From: Takakia lepidozioides | Taxonomy: Eukaryota; Streptophyta; Takakiopsida; Takakiales; Takakiaceae | Assembly: GCA_030704615.1 (NCBI GenBank) | Contig: CM060731.1 | Location: 79,898,756-79,962,755, forward strand | Direction of reading: 5' to 3' | Length of the DNA: 64,000 nucleotides | In this document: positions 1-11,091 of the stretch, piece by piece | Layout: every line of letters starts with the position of its first letter | Numbering within the stretch: the stretch's first letter is position 1 | Notes under the pieces: model-generated | Database searches by the model: none | Seen by the model: only the letters and a program-made list of their open reading frames with translations | Told to the model about the DNA's origin: nothing | Program-made: the position numbers and the translations under genes

Positions 1-1799
1 CACTTCCACACTTTCATCAGCTCCTGACAAAGGGGTGCTAGGAGCACAGTACTAAAGAATGGAACTGAACATCCCTGATGGTGTAGAAGAACAGGGAACT
101 CACCTATAAAATCATCCTCCTCAATGGTGCAAGTATCCTCAAGAAGCATGTTGCCTGCCTGTGTACGCTCGCAACCATTGTATGCGACCACCTGTAGCAA
201 AGAATCTCGAAAGTGTCGAAGTCGTTTGCAGATGTCAACAAAGTTGGGTCGCTTGCGTGGATTGGTGTCCCACAATCGATCAATGTAAGAAGCAAGATCT
301 TGAGGAATCAAATCTGTTGGCAAATCAGGTCTATCACCACCTTTTATCTTCGCATAGAAGGAACTTGTTGACTCTAATGGAACATTTGCAAATGGTGTTT
401 TACCGGACAAAATTTCGTAGCATACCATACCATAGCTGTACACATCAGCTTTGAAGGGGTAATGCTTTTGTCCAGGATTCATGCATTCAGTGTGAAATAT
501 TCTGAAAAGCTCAGGAGCCTTCCATACAAGAGTCCCAACAGTCCATGACAGTGGTGTGAAGGTAGAGTATTTGAGGTTTGCTTTGGCCATCCCAAAGTCC
601 GTCAGCTTCACAGTCAAGCAACCCTTCTGTGCCAGTTCAGGATTTCTGTTTGGTTTCACAAGAATGTTAGCACTCTTGAGATCTCGGTGTGCCATGCCTT
701 TGCTATGCAAGTAGCGCATCCCTTTAGCAGTTTGTAGCATGATATCAAGTGCCACGAGAAGTGGAAATGGTGAATTCAGCTTTGCTCGCATCCTTTCACA
801 AATGTGTTCCTTGAGACTTGTGTCCATCAGCTCCATGATGATGTATGACTTTCCGTCCTCTACATGACAGCCATACATTTGCACAATATTGGGGTGATGA
901 AGCTCCGACAAAATCCTGACCTCTTGACCTGCTGTGCCTTGTCCACTTTCAATAATTTTCATAGCGCACTGCATGCCGAGGCACCTTACCTCAAACACTG
1001 ATCCATAAGCTCCCTTTCCCAACAGCCGCATTCGATTTTTGTGAAGTTGAGGTACATCCACTTTTATGTTCAGCGTTGCTATGGCCTGTGCGGAACGGTC
1101 TCGATGAAGTAACTTCTTGGCTAAGTATGACCCTGAAGTCCACAACTCCGCTGTTTGATCTTCACATGTGATATCCCACCCATTGGGCCCTATATGCTGG
1201 TTAAGATTCAAAAGCAACTCTTGGCGATCCTTTTGCAGAAGCTCTTTGCAGTCGCTCTCCCATCCTTCAAAGAAGGTCAAGTACTCAGCCATGGCTGATG
1301 CTTGAAGCTCCCGAACATTTTGCTCTGACCTTCCCGGATCGCTTGTTGCAGCAACTATGGCGATGTTCAAGGCGCGGCTGTACCACTTCAGGTCAAGGAT
1401 AATCTCCGCATACGCAAAAATGTTCTCAGCCAGCTCAACTGCTGCCCTTACCCAGTCGGCATGTGAACAGTGTTTGTGGATCAAAAATTCTGTTTCCCTC
1501 ACAGTGCTGAGAAGAGCTGTCAATGTGGCTACACATTCTTGGCTATGGGTAATGATCTCGGATTCTCGAGTCTTCAATAAATCTCTTGTCTCAAGCAGAT
1601 ACTTGGTCACAAGGTACTTGCAGAGGGAATGATTGAAGTACAATGAGTTTGATGTATGGTACTCGATCCGATCAATTGCCATGACTGTGAGCTCCAGGCA
1701 CTCTTGTGGAGTTTGGAAGTCGATATTTAACCATCGTGCTGACCTCTGACAAAGATTCAGCAATGTCAGATAATGATCGATGGACTCGTTAACACACAT
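1..1799 (-). CDS. Protein kinase (TKL/RLK-like), 3' part, runs off left edge
   Basis: My own minus-strand translation is open from an ATG at 1799-1797 to base 1, about 599 codons. Residues 1-250 are a helical region without a family I can name. A complete kinase domain follows at about 255-540: glycine loop LLGKGAYGSVFEV, AMKI lysine, catalytic HRDLKSANIL, DFGMAKA, GTLVWKAPELF, and KADVYSYGMVCYEILSG with a closing RPNF. All catalytic residues are present, so it should be an active Ser/Thr (possibly dual) kinase acting in signalling. An in-frame TGA lies just upstream at 1820-1818, so either translation starts at 1799 or an upstream exon is spliced in. A good donor (ATAG/GTGAGT) sits at 104/103; the last exon may therefore end at 104 and the reading to base 1 may be intron. 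The N-terminal region resembles the kinase expansions of mosses and charophytes in style only. Confidence 0.85.
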   Translation of the reverse strand, partial: MCVNESIDHYLTLLNLCQRSARWLNIDFQTPQECLELTVMAIDRIEYHTSNSLYFNHSLCKYLVTKYLLETRDLLKTRESEIITHSQECVATLTALLSTVRETEFLIHKHCSHADWVRAAVELAENIFAYAEIILDLKWYSRALNIAIVAATSDPGRSEQNVRELQASAMAEYLTFFEGWESDCKELLQKDRQELLLNLNQHIGPNGWDITCEDQTAELWTSGSYLAKKLLHRDRSAQAIATLNIKVDVPQLHKNRMRLLGKGAYGSVFEVRCLGMQCAMKIIESGQGTAGQEVRILSELHHPNIVQMYGCHVEDGKSYIIMELMDTSLKEHICERMRAKLNSPFPLLVALDIMLQTAKGMRYLHSKGMAHRDLKSANILVKPNRNPELAQKGCLTVKLTDFGMAKANLKYSTFTPLSWTVGTLVWKAPELFRIFHTECMNPGQKHYPFKADVYSYGMVCYEILSGKTPFANVPLESTSSFYAKIKGGDRPDLPTDLIPQDLASYIDRLWDTNPRKRPNFVDICKRLRHFRDSLLQVVAYNGCERTQAGNMLLEDTCTIEEDDFIGEFPVLLHHQGCSVPFFSTVLLAPLCQELMKVWK

Positions 1800-3289
1800 C
1801 TCATGAAGCAGCAGCCTTCAACCTGTCCTTTTCGATAGGCAAGCATCCTCTGGATCATGACTAGATGAAAGTGAATTAATATTTCAGATGTCACAAACAC
1901 TGCTACACTTATGAGGTTTGAGAAGAAGGGGCAGGCAAGCGGGTGCCAACGCCTCCTCCTCATGTAAGGCCAGGGTTTGATGAGCTTAACCTTCACAATG
2001 ATTTACAGGATACTTCACTGATACCCTGAAGGAGACAAATTATGAGTTGGAGCTTGAGAGCTTCCACAGTGTGCACACAAAGCAGAACATATCGTGTCAT
2101 AACTCATGCTAAATAAAGCATTGCTCTAAGAATTTCAGCACAATGACGTAGACCCACATTGTCATAGCTGCTGGAGTATGGGATTTAGGCCACCCAAGTT
2201 CACAGGGCCAGTGCATCATGGACCGCAAGAAACTGCTGCCAACAAGAACATCAATTGACTGGTAAATATTAAAAGATGAGAAAGTTCATAATGATTTCTT
2301 TGAAGAGTCCGGCCTGGGTTGGCCTAGAGCCAGTGTGGGTGGCTGCACACATGCCCGTAGAACACCCTTATTCTTCAAATAAACTGACTACGTCGATCAC
2401 CACACGAACAAACATATACACACGTCGAAAATGGGACTTCGGACACTCACCGAGTAAGAATCGGTGAGTCGACGAGTATGCGCTGCGAAAGCACGCCAAA
2501 CCCTTAACATGGTGGCTGCCAACGAGTATTCCCGTACGCCAAGTGCCCAGGACATTGTTGCAGAATCAACATCGACTTCGCAAGCTACGTGAAGAAATCA
2601 TCAAGTGCTAGATTTCCAGAACCATATAGTTCTGAAACCCATATAGTTACAACCTCCTCTGAATTCTGAGGCCAACAGGATAGGCTAGTCGCACCCAAAA
2701 CCAGACCAAACCGCAACAGGTGAGCTGCAGATTCACTCCCCCGTAAGAACCCTGTCATCCCAACGCTGGGGTAATTAGCATTGGTGCCCACCAACCTCCG
2801 AGTTGCAAAAACCAAATAGAGTGTGTGACTGATAAGAAGTTCTTAGACATAGCGGGTCCATAACAATTAGCTCCACTAAGACCTTCGGCGGTATGCTGCA
2901 TCTTCACATCAACCCTAGTTTCAAAAGATCAGGTGTGACAATAATGCCACACCTGAATAGAATCTGAAACATATTTTCTCCACAACCCACCACTAGACTC
3001 CGGCAGCTGACACATTCTCCTCAAATATGAAGCAGCAAAGTCCATCATGCTTCCGGAACCGTCAAGGCGGTGGTGAGGAAACCCCCAGAGAAGTCCCTGG
3101 ACTGTAAAACGTTGACCCGCAGCAAGTGCCAGACAAGCTGGGCTATCGGGGATACATAAATGAAACAAGTTGGATTTATGGACGATGACCTCATCTTCTC
3201 ATTAGTTTCTGTGTGGATGAATGACATGGCAGCGGCTCATCTCTCTGAATGACATGGAGGTAAGCGGAGAGGATTACGATGTAGTATAC
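1800..3289. other. No gene recognised
   Basis: Intergenic or upstream intron/5' leader of the kinase gene. Only short unrelated open frames are present. I see no RNA gene, no transposon protein and no clear repeat. Confidence 0.4.
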
Positions 3290-3966
3290 GGGCCGGTTTA
3301 CACGAGGGTCCGGGTCCAAGACCAAGAAAATGACATGGCTGCCTAGATGGCATGATTTATGGCGCCAAATTCTTGGGCCTTGCCCAACAAAAGGAAATGG
3401 AGACCCAACTCTTTCCCTGGGCCCAAGAAACCTAGCATTAAAATATATATTTTAAAGCCTATCACAGCCGTAGGATGGAAACAGGTGACATATGGGGTTG
3501 TACGCAGATAGAGACTAGAGCTCCCGACGGCCACCACGTGACACAGGTGCTGCCATGTAGAATCATCAGCCCTCTCTATCTCTTGGACCTTCTCTTTCCA
3601 TGATGAAGTCATCAACAATCTAGCATATTGCAATAGTTTATACTAAGTTGTTGCAATGCCAAAATGGTTGTAATCATGTGCTTAAGGCCATGAAGAGGAC
3701 CAAGGCCATCATAGGAGTATTATTACTTCTTGCTTCCATGGTTCAGGGATTCAAGATTTGATGGGAGACATCGCGAAGCGAAGAAGAGACAGTGGAGGGG
3801 GTGGGAGAGTGGCTGATATAGTGTGGGTTGGGCCTTAGGCTTGGGCCCAATAGGTTTACACGGAGAGGGCCCAATTCCTTAAAAATTATATTTTAATCAG
3901 TTCATTCAGCCCAATTGTGGGCCCAAAAGCTCTAGTCTTGGGCCCGGGCCCTCGTATAAACCGGCT
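3290..3966. mobile_element. MITE-like element with about 32-bp terminal inverted repeats
   Basis: The left end (3290-3331, GGCCGGTTTACACGAGGGTC...) matches the reverse complement of the right end (3935-3966, ...CCCTCGTATAAACCGGC) with a few transitions over about 32 bp. Between them are about 675 bp without coding capacity, rich in GGGCCCAA motifs. This is the structure of a non-autonomous DNA transposon. I could not fix the target-site duplication, so the superfamily is unassigned. Confidence 0.6.
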
Positions 3967-4070
3967 CTAAAATGGTTGTCTCAGTTTGTAGGAGGTGATT
4001 TGAGATGTAGGAGTGTCCATTCAAGCCCCCCAAGTCTGCGTGGGCTCTGTATAGGGGAAGGCCCTGAGTG

Positions 4071-4149
4071 GAGGGCATTCCTCGATATAAGGACATTGGC
4101 CCGAGGGCGGGAGCCCGAGGAAATGCTCGAAAATCGAGGAATGCCCGAG
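4071..4149. repeat. Inverted repeat next to the big transposon
   Basis: GGGCATTCCTCGAT (about 4073-4086) is mirrored by ATCGAGGAATGCCC (about 4133-4146), spaced by about 46 bp that include CCCGAGGGCGGGAGCCCGAGG-like sequence. It lies just outside the left end of the 18-kb transposon. Confidence 0.55.
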
Positions 4150-4158
4150 GGGCCTTAA

Positions 4159-4555
4159 AGGCCTCTCATTTTACAATATTAGCGACGTTATGGCGCACGC
4201 GCGACCTGAGCGGTGGGCCCCGTGCACGGGCGCCCGGCTCCCCCCGCCGGACCCCCCCCCCCCCCCCCCCCCCACCGCCCTGCGCGGTCCCCCCCCCCGC
4301 TTCCCCGCGGCAGCTCTGCCCACGCCCCCAGTCCGCCGCGGCCGGTCCGTTGTGTCAGTCCCCTCAGTCTGCCCGCCAGTCCGCTGCCCATGAGTCCGCT
4401 CCTCGCCAGTCTGCCGGATAGCCAGTTTGCTGGCCAGTACGCTGGAGGCCAGTCTGCTGCACCAGTTCCCCAACTTCCAGTCCGTCGACAAGGCCCAATC
4501 TGGACCGTCCGCTCCTAAATCCCATCTGAGCCCTCCATTTTTAGGGCCTAAACCC
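4159..4555 (+). repeat. Left terminal inverted repeat of the 18-kb transposon
   Basis: 397 bp, reverse-complement match to 21877-22166. It contains a run of about 20 C at 4253-4272 and, unlike the right copy, about 100 bp of extra sequence with the AGTCTGC/AGTCCGC motif that continues as the subterminal array. The proline-rich frames across the C run are composition artefacts. Confidence 0.85.
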
Positions 4556-7177
4556 TGCAATCAAATCCGGTCTGTCTCTTGTGAGGGCTCTTTGTTGTCC
4601 GATGTTGCGGTAGGCGTTTCCACGCACGCCCGTCTTCTTCTTGTGCATGAGCAACATTGATGATGATGAGGGGTGTGCCTGAACATGGCAGGACTGTCGG
4701 GGCGGGCTCTACAACCACCATCGTGCATATGCTTCCACTATTTTTGCCTTTTTGTTGTGCTTTAGGGAACCTTGGGCTTTCTGGTATGGCTGTATGTCAT
4801 AAATATGCTACTGCCTTATCTGTCCTCCATATCGTCATCTGCTTCTGATCCCTCATGATACGCTTAACGCCTTCGTTTTGCATCCGTTCTGAGGGGCTTG
4901 ACCCCTTCGTACTGCAACGGAACCCATGAGGGCGGAAATCGCGGAAGCATATGCACATGGGGGAGTGTATACATTGCAGATTTCGTATCGGACGGCAGGA
5001 CTGTTTAGGGGACCAAGTAAAAAGGCTTGCAAGGTACGTGCACAAGTTGTGCATAATGGAGAACCCAAAGAAATGATGCTTTGTGAAGGATCCAGATCAT
5101 ATGATAAAGGGGTTGGCAACAAACTCCAGCATTCATGCTCATCGTGTCAATGGACATGATCCACTCTTAAGGTCCTCAAACATCCACAAGGTCTGGTTGA
5201 ATGCACAGGTCTCAGCCATGACCATCTCCTTACTGAAGCGGAAGCAGAATCTGTACATTGCCCAGTTCTGAAGGAGGAGAGGTGGCTGAGACATGTGGAG
5301 TCTGCCAGATCACGTGGATGTTTGTGGACTTTAGGAGCGCATCTTCTCCGATGACAATTGAGGACAATGACGACAATTCAGATATCAGTTTGATGTACTG
5401 TCACTTTATTAGTCCATTCTGCCGCGAGTCTGCGAGCATTGGGTCTGCTGGCCCGTCAGTGCCAGCAATATCCCTCTTTGGCCCTAAATATCATGTCGTC
5501 AGTCTGTTGAACCGTGGGTGTGCTGGAAGGCCGTCTGTTGGGATATCAGTCTGTTGCACTTGTCACTTTCTAAGCCAGTTCTGCCGGGAGTTTGCTGGTG
5601 CAAAGTGGGAGAAAGTTGTGATTGAGGGTTGGGTCTGTTCGACTTTCCCTCAGTCTCTTCTCCCGTCAGTCTGCTGGCTTCTTCTCCCATCAGACTCTCG
5701 TCAGTCTGTTGAACCCTCCTTTGCTAGATACTCTTCTATGGATATCAGTCTGTTGTGCCGCCAAACTCTTTGAAGTGGGACTGTTCGACTTTCATGTTTA
5801 CCCTCAGTCTCATATACCGTCATTATGTTGAACCGTCGGTCAGGTGGAAGTCCGTTTCTTGGGATATGAGTCCGTTGCACTGGTACTTTGCACTGAATTG
5901 TTCCGTGTGTCCGTTCGCAGTGGGTCTTAGGCAGTCCTGTTATCTTCTTTCCGCTGGACCGCACTTTCATTCGCTTTGCATTGCCCGCCAGTCTGCTGAA
6001 CCTCGGTCTGGTGGTCACTAGGTCTCTGGCGATATCAGTCAGCTACATGAGAAGACTGTCTGCAGTGGGTCTGTTGAGCCATCATTGTCATCACGTCCGC
6101 CTACTGAACAGTCTGTCTTTTGGGATATCAGTCTGTTTGAAATTAGTCTGTTGTCGCGCAAGTCTGTTTTCAGTGGGTCTGTTCGGCTGTCATTGTCATA
6201 AGGTGTAAGTCTGTTGGACGTAATAAATGCAGCAACGGCGGCAAGGATGCCCAGTCACAGAGGGACACGTCACCAGACTCGCCCCGCGGACTGTTTTTTG
6301 ATGGTAGTCTCTCCTTAGTCTCTTCGTCAGTTAGTTTTACCTTCCGTCTACTGTACTGTCCTTGCAGTGGCATAAGAAGTTTGCGGTGGGTCTGTTGGTC
6401 CGTCATTGTCTTCATGTGCAAGTGTGCTAGACATAATAAGGGCGGCAACGACGCCCACTCATCCCTCGCCACGTCCTCAGTCTCGTGTCTTTCAGGCCTC
6501 AGTCTACTTCAGTCAGTCTCCTTTCACTCTCTTCTCGGTCTGCCTCAGTCTGCTCTTCGCTAGTCTGCTAGATTGACCGTGCAGTGGCACACGAGTCTAA
6601 GATGAGGACGACGAGTCTGCCGACGAAGACGAGGAGGTAATGCCCAGTCTATTTGTGTAGCTGCTCGGTCTGCTGCATCAGTCCGCTGGTCTATCCGTTG
6701 CTTAGTCCCCTGCATCAGGACGCAGGTTCAGTCTGCTCGTCTTCCTTCGTGAGTCTGCTGGTATAGTCCCCTGCTGCAGTCCTGTGATTCAGTCTGCTGG
6801 TGAGTGAGTCTGTTGGGTATGCAAGGTAGTCCTGTCATTTACTCTACTAGTGAGTTAGTCTGCTGGGTTCGTAAGGGAGTCGTGTCATTCTGTCTGCTGG
6901 TGAGTAAGTGAGTCTGCGTGGATCGTAAGGGAGTCGTGTCATTGAGTCTGCTGGTGAGTGAGTGAGTCTGCTAGATTCATAACGGAGTCCAATCATTCAG
7001 TCTGCTGGTGAGTGGGTCTGTTGGGTTCGTAAGGAGTCCAGATTATCAGTCTATTGCGTTCGTAAGGGAGTCATGTCATTGAGTCTGTTGGGCATGAGTG
7101 AGTCTGCTGGGTTTCTAAGGGAGTCCTGTCATTCAGTCTGATCGTCAGTCCGCACATTCAGTCGATGGTTTAGTCTG
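4340..7177. repeat. Subterminal array of CAGTCTGCTGG-like motifs
   Basis: Dozens of degenerate copies of CAGTCTGCTGG or AGTCTGTTGG recur, sparse at 4340-5400 and dense afterwards. At 6780-7140 they form a tandem array with a unit of about 75 bp (GTCATTCAGTCTGCTGGTGAG... then GGGTTCGTAAGGGAGTC, about five units). Known CACTA elements carry arrays of short subterminal motifs bound by the TnpA-type protein, and this array has the right place for such a role. That function is inference. The gypsy element has inserted at a GTCTG inside this array, and the array resumes for a few copies after 14105. The stretch 4560-5250 has no feature I recognise. Confidence 0.65.
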
Positions 7178-7903
7178 TGTCGCGGGCCTTTGCCTTGAGG
7201 GCAGGGGGTCGGGACACATGAGGGGCTGCCCCTGTGGTGGGGGCAGCGGCAGCGATAGGTATGGGGGGCTGAAGCACCCTTGAGTGCCCAAGGCACTCAG
7301 GGAAGCGGAGGCGCTCACTAGGTGGAGCCCCGCACACCGGGTTGCAGTGGGGGTGGCTCCACAAGGGATGGTGGTAGCTTAGCGGGACTTAGTGGGGGTG
7401 GCATAGGACTCACCATGGGGGCGGAGACCTCATGGTGGGAGTCGTGGGGAGTCTTGGGACTCATCACGGTCCATAGGGGCCGTGGTGAGCGGGCCAAGAC
7501 TCACCGCGACTCATCACCGGGAGTCGAGGGTTTTCGTGGTGGTTCGCCATAAAATGGCATGGCTGGTTGTGAAACCCCCGCGGACAGCTACAGAAGTATA
7601 TATAGGGAGTAGTAACCCCGAGAACGGTGCAAGCCCGTTGATGACCAAAAACTAGTGAGTAAGCGAGCGAGCCAGAAAGCGACCAAAGAGTGGGGAGCTG
7701 TTCCGGACTGCCATCTACCAAAGGGAATTCTCCTAGTCCCAAATAGGTGGAGGGTTTAGTGGGAAGCGAAGGGGGACCGTTATGCCCCGGTGAGCAGCCG
7801 AAGCTCCAAGTTGGCCCGGGCGGCCAGGTTGGGAGTCAGGCGCGCGCATCGAAGCGAGTAACTATGACTTGAAGGGGAGCTTACCGAAGTGAGGTGCGCG
7901 ATA
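7178..7903 (+). repeat. 5' LTR of gypsy chromovirus
   Basis: 726 bp, starts TGTCGCGGG and ends GCGCGATA (the 3' copy ends GACA, so the original end was probably CA). It holds a TATA box (TATATATA, 7597-7604) that would start the genomic transcript. It differs from the 3' LTR by six transitions and two short indels. Confidence 0.93.
7597..7604 (+). promoter_or_regulatory. TATA box in 5' LTR
   Basis: TATATATA followed by GGGAGTAG; the same octamer is in the 3' LTR at 13800-13807. It lies about 300 bp before the LTR end, a normal place for the U3 promoter. Confidence 0.65.
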
Positions 7904-7905
7904 CT

Positions 7906-7917
7906 TGGTATCAGAGC
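7906..7917 (+). other. Primer-binding site (initiator Met tRNA)
   Basis: TGGTATCAGAGC, two bases after the 5' LTR, is the usual plant LTR-retrotransposon site that pairs with the 3' end of initiator methionine tRNA to prime minus-strand DNA synthesis. Confidence 0.9.
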
Positions 7918-7958
7918 TTAGAGTTCAGTACGCGATCGTCCTTGGGATTGGCCTCATC

Positions 7959-9084
7959 ATGGGGTCGGGCAAGCCGAAGCGAAAGCGGAACGGCCCAAAA
8001 GATGATGATCCCGGTGAGCCTGATGGGGGCGGCGTGTCACCGAGGCGGCCGTTTGAGGAAGCGATGCATGTTTCCAAAAACGAGGGCGCCCAAGAGCTGG
8101 AGGAATCCGAGGAGTCGGAGCCCGAGGAATCCTTGAGAGCTCCGACAAACCAAGAGATGCCTCCCATGCCGGCAGCCTTTTGGGAAGGGTTGTTGGCGCA
8201 GTTTGGCGGGACGTTGAAAGACGTGTTGAAGGCGGCTAATGCCACTTCCGCTAAGGCAAAGTTTAAGATGAAGCCTAAGCGTCCGAAATCGGAAGGCACT
8301 CAACACCTGGCTCTTGGAGCTAGAGCAGTACTTTCGGGCGGCCAAGTTGAGTGACGAGGATCGGGTGGAAGTGGCTCCCACCTATTTGAGGGGCTATGCT
8401 CAACAATGGTGGCAGAAACGCCTTCACGACCGAGGCCCAAGCCCGGAAACCTTGAACTGGAGTGGGTTCAAGGAATTGATGAAGAGACAGTTTGTGCCCC
8501 TCAACGCGTCCTGGCTTGCTCGGGACAAGATGAGGAATTTGAAGCAAACAGATGACATTCGGGGGTATGTCCAGGCTTTCAATGTGCTGTTGCTCGAAGT
8601 CGCGGACATGGCAGAACCAGAAATGGTCTTCAACTTTGTGGCGGGACTGGCCCCATGGGCCAGGCGGAAGTTGGAGGAGAAGCCACCCAAGACTTTGAAC
8701 GAGGCAATTGAGAGGGCTGAATGTTTCTCGGATGTCCCTAGGGGTGAGAGACAAGGCCGTACAGAGCTGAACCACAAGAAGACCCGGCGGGAAGGTGACT
8801 CCTTCCGACCGGAAAAGAAGTGGGATAGGCCACGCGGCGACAATGGCACGTGGAAATCGAAGGGAGGGCCTTCACACGTCAAGGCGGCACCCGGTGCTTC
8901 GAAAGGAAAAGCGGGTGGAGCGGCTTATGGCGGACAGAAGGCGAGCTTTGATGGAGTGTGTTTCAATTGCGGGGAGCCCGGGCACATGGCCAAGAAGTGC
9001 ATGAAGTCCCGGCAATTGAACATGACTCGGGCGATACCATCAGTCGCTTGGTGGAAGCGGTGGTCGCCAGGACTTGCAAGGTAG
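7959..9084 (+). pseudogene. gag: gypsy gag (frameshifted)
   Basis: The ATG at 7959 opens a basic N-terminus (MGSGKPKRKRNG) and an acidic stretch. The frame shifts by +1 near 8300 and continues as a retrotransposon gag domain (LEQYFRAAKLSDEDRVEVA, YLRGYAQQWWQ) and a CCHC zinc knuckle CFNCGEPGHMAKKC at about 8959-9000. Gag forms the virus-like particle and the knuckle binds element RNA. Reading then moves to another frame for protease near 9010-9060; that step could be the natural gag-pol shift or decay. Confidence 0.88.
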
Positions 9085-9829
9085 GCAAATTTTCTTGTGA
9101 GTTGTATCAGGAAACTGGCGCCTTACGAAAAGGGAGTCAGTTATTGTTCGTGGATGGGATAATATCCGGAACTAATGTGTCGTTGTTGGTGGACACAGGA
9201 GCGTCGCACTCCTTCATGACACCGGCAACGGCACAAAAGCTGGGACTCCCGACAAGTGACGTGGGGCCTCTATTGAGGTGCGTTCTGCCAAAGGAGAACC
9301 ACAGTTGGCGACAAGGTTGGCGTTTGATGTTCCTCTTCAACTGGGGAGTTGGGAGGGACGTGAGAACTTCACCATCTGCGAGATCGATGGAGTAGATCTC
9401 ATTTTGGGGTTGACCTTTTTGAGCAAATCCGGAGCGGTCATAGATGGCCGCAAGAGAGTAGTCACGCTGCCATGTGGGAATGGTGGCGAGGTCTTACGAG
9501 TGTCGGAAACGCCCAAATCCGTGGGAGGACGAATAAACCTTCTGTCAGCGAGGGAGTGGGCCGTGGAGAAGGCACACGAACCCCAGTTTTTGCTTTACAT
9601 TAGAGAAGTGAAGGGAGAAGGCGATGGGGAGCCGAGCCCAGATTGGATCAAGGGGATCATGGAGAAATACCAGGATGTGATGCCGGAGGATTTACCAAGC
9701 GGCCTGCCACCGCGAAGAGGAGTTGACCACAAGATTGAGGTGATACCGGGATCGGAACCGCCTGCCAAGGCACCCTACCGGTTGAGCCACAGGGAGTTGG
9801 TCGAGCTGAAGACTCAGCTCAAGATCTAA
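8958..9829 (+). pseudogene. pol: gypsy aspartic protease and start of RT (frameshifted)
   Basis: One frame (8958-9395) carries the protease active site LLVDTGASHSFM. A second frame (9278-9829) continues with the flap region and ILGLTFLSKSGAVID, and then the linker to RT with [19 protein letters not shown]. Protease cuts the polyprotein. The join of the two frames near 9280 and the stop at 9827 (followed at once by the RT frame) need at least two indels. Confidence 0.88.
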
Positions 9830-10365
9830 TGTCAAAGGGGTACATCCGGCCGAGTAAGTCACCTTACGGAGCCCCGGTGCTATTCGCAGACAAGAAGGAT
9901 GGGACGCTGCGGATGTGTGTCGATTACAGGGCTCTAAATAAGGTGACTATAAAAAACAGGTACCCTTTGCCAAGGATCGACGACCTCTTCGATCGGTTGG
10001 CAGGAGCGAAGTATTTCAGCCAGATCGACTTGCGCTCCGGCTATCATCAAATTCGGGTGGCGGAAGGAGATGAGGAGAAGACCGCGTGCATGACAAGGTA
10101 TGGTTCATATGAGTTCTTGGTGATGCCTTTTGGGCTCACTAATGCACCGGCGACCTTTAGCACGCTGATGAACAGCCTTTTTCAGGAGTGGTTGGATGAC
10201 TTTGTGATCGTGTACATCGACGACATCTTGGTGTACTCGAAAACAAAGAGGAACACCTGGAGCACCTCAAAAGGGTGTTCCAAAAGTTGTGAGAAGGGAA
10301 GTTGTATGCCAAAGCTTCAAAGTGCGAATTTGGGGTCACGAAAGTGGAGTTCTTGGGGCATGTGA
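9829..10365 (+). pseudogene. pol: gypsy reverse transcriptase (frameshifted)
   Basis: Typical Ty3/gypsy [65 protein letters not shown] and the catalytic YIDD (10213-10224). It copies element RNA into DNA. The frame is lost near 10245, just after the catalytic motif, and the thumb/connection resumes in another frame at about 10302. Confidence 0.92.
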
Positions 10366-11066
10366 TTACACAGGATGGGATCAAAATGGATGACAGAAAG
10401 GTGAAGGCGATCTTGGACTGGGAGCCTCCGACTTCGGTCCCGGGAGTGCGTTCCTTCCTAGGACTTGCCTCCTATTACCGGAAATATGTGAGAAATTTCG
10501 CCAAGATCGCGGGGCCGCTGTCGGACCTTCTGTGTAAATCTAAAGTCTGGGCATGGAACACCTTTTGTGGCCAAGCTTTTGCTGAATTGAAGCAGCGGAT
10601 GGCGGAAGCTCCAGTCTTGAAAATCCCGGAGTTCGATCGTCCGTTCGAGATACATACAGATGCGTCGGACTTCGCGATTGGGGGTGTACTGATGCAAGAT
10701 GGACGTCCAGTGGCTTACGAAAGTAAGAAACTGAATGAAGTGGAGCGACGGTGGCCGACGCACGAGAAAGAGATGAAGGCGGTGGTGGTGCACTGTCTTG
10801 AGCTCTGGCGCCACTATGTTGGTTCCAACCCAGTGAAGGTGTTCACGGACAATGTCACGGTGAAGTATTTTGCCACGCAGCCCAAGTTGTCCCCAAAACA
10901 ACTTAGGTGTCAAGATACTTTGGCGGTGTTCGACGTGGATATCCAGTACAAACCGGGACGAGACAACGTGGTGGCCGATGCTTTAAGTAGAAAGCAGCAG
11001 CTTGTTGGTGTACAAGGGCGAGACGGCGCTCCAAAGGAAGATCCGGAAGGCTTGCCGGAAGGATGA
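10302..11066 (+). pseudogene. pol: gypsy RT connection and RNase H
   Basis: Begins with [19 protein letters not shown], the C-terminal part of RT, passes FLGLASYYRKYVRNFAKIA and ends in RNase H: IHTDASDFAIGGVL, YESKKLNEVERRWPTHEKE, and ADALSRK. RNase H removes the RNA strand during reverse transcription. Open throughout, but frame-shifted against RT before it and integrase after it. Confidence 0.92.
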
Positions 11067-11091
11067 GCTGGCAAAGTCCGTGATGTAGGAC

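Noticed and set aside
4171-4560. Proline- or glycine-rich open frames over the C run
   Set aside because: They exist on both strands and in several frames only because of the homopolymer and GC-rich TIR; no domain.
4926-5036. Possible short exon (AYAHGGVYTLQISYRTAG, then AAG/GTACGTGC donor)
   Set aside because: Looks protein-like but isolated; no partner exon or family could be found.
5258-7160. Plus-strand open frames in the CAGTCTGCTGG array
   Set aside because: They follow the repeat motif and switch frames freely; no coding signature.
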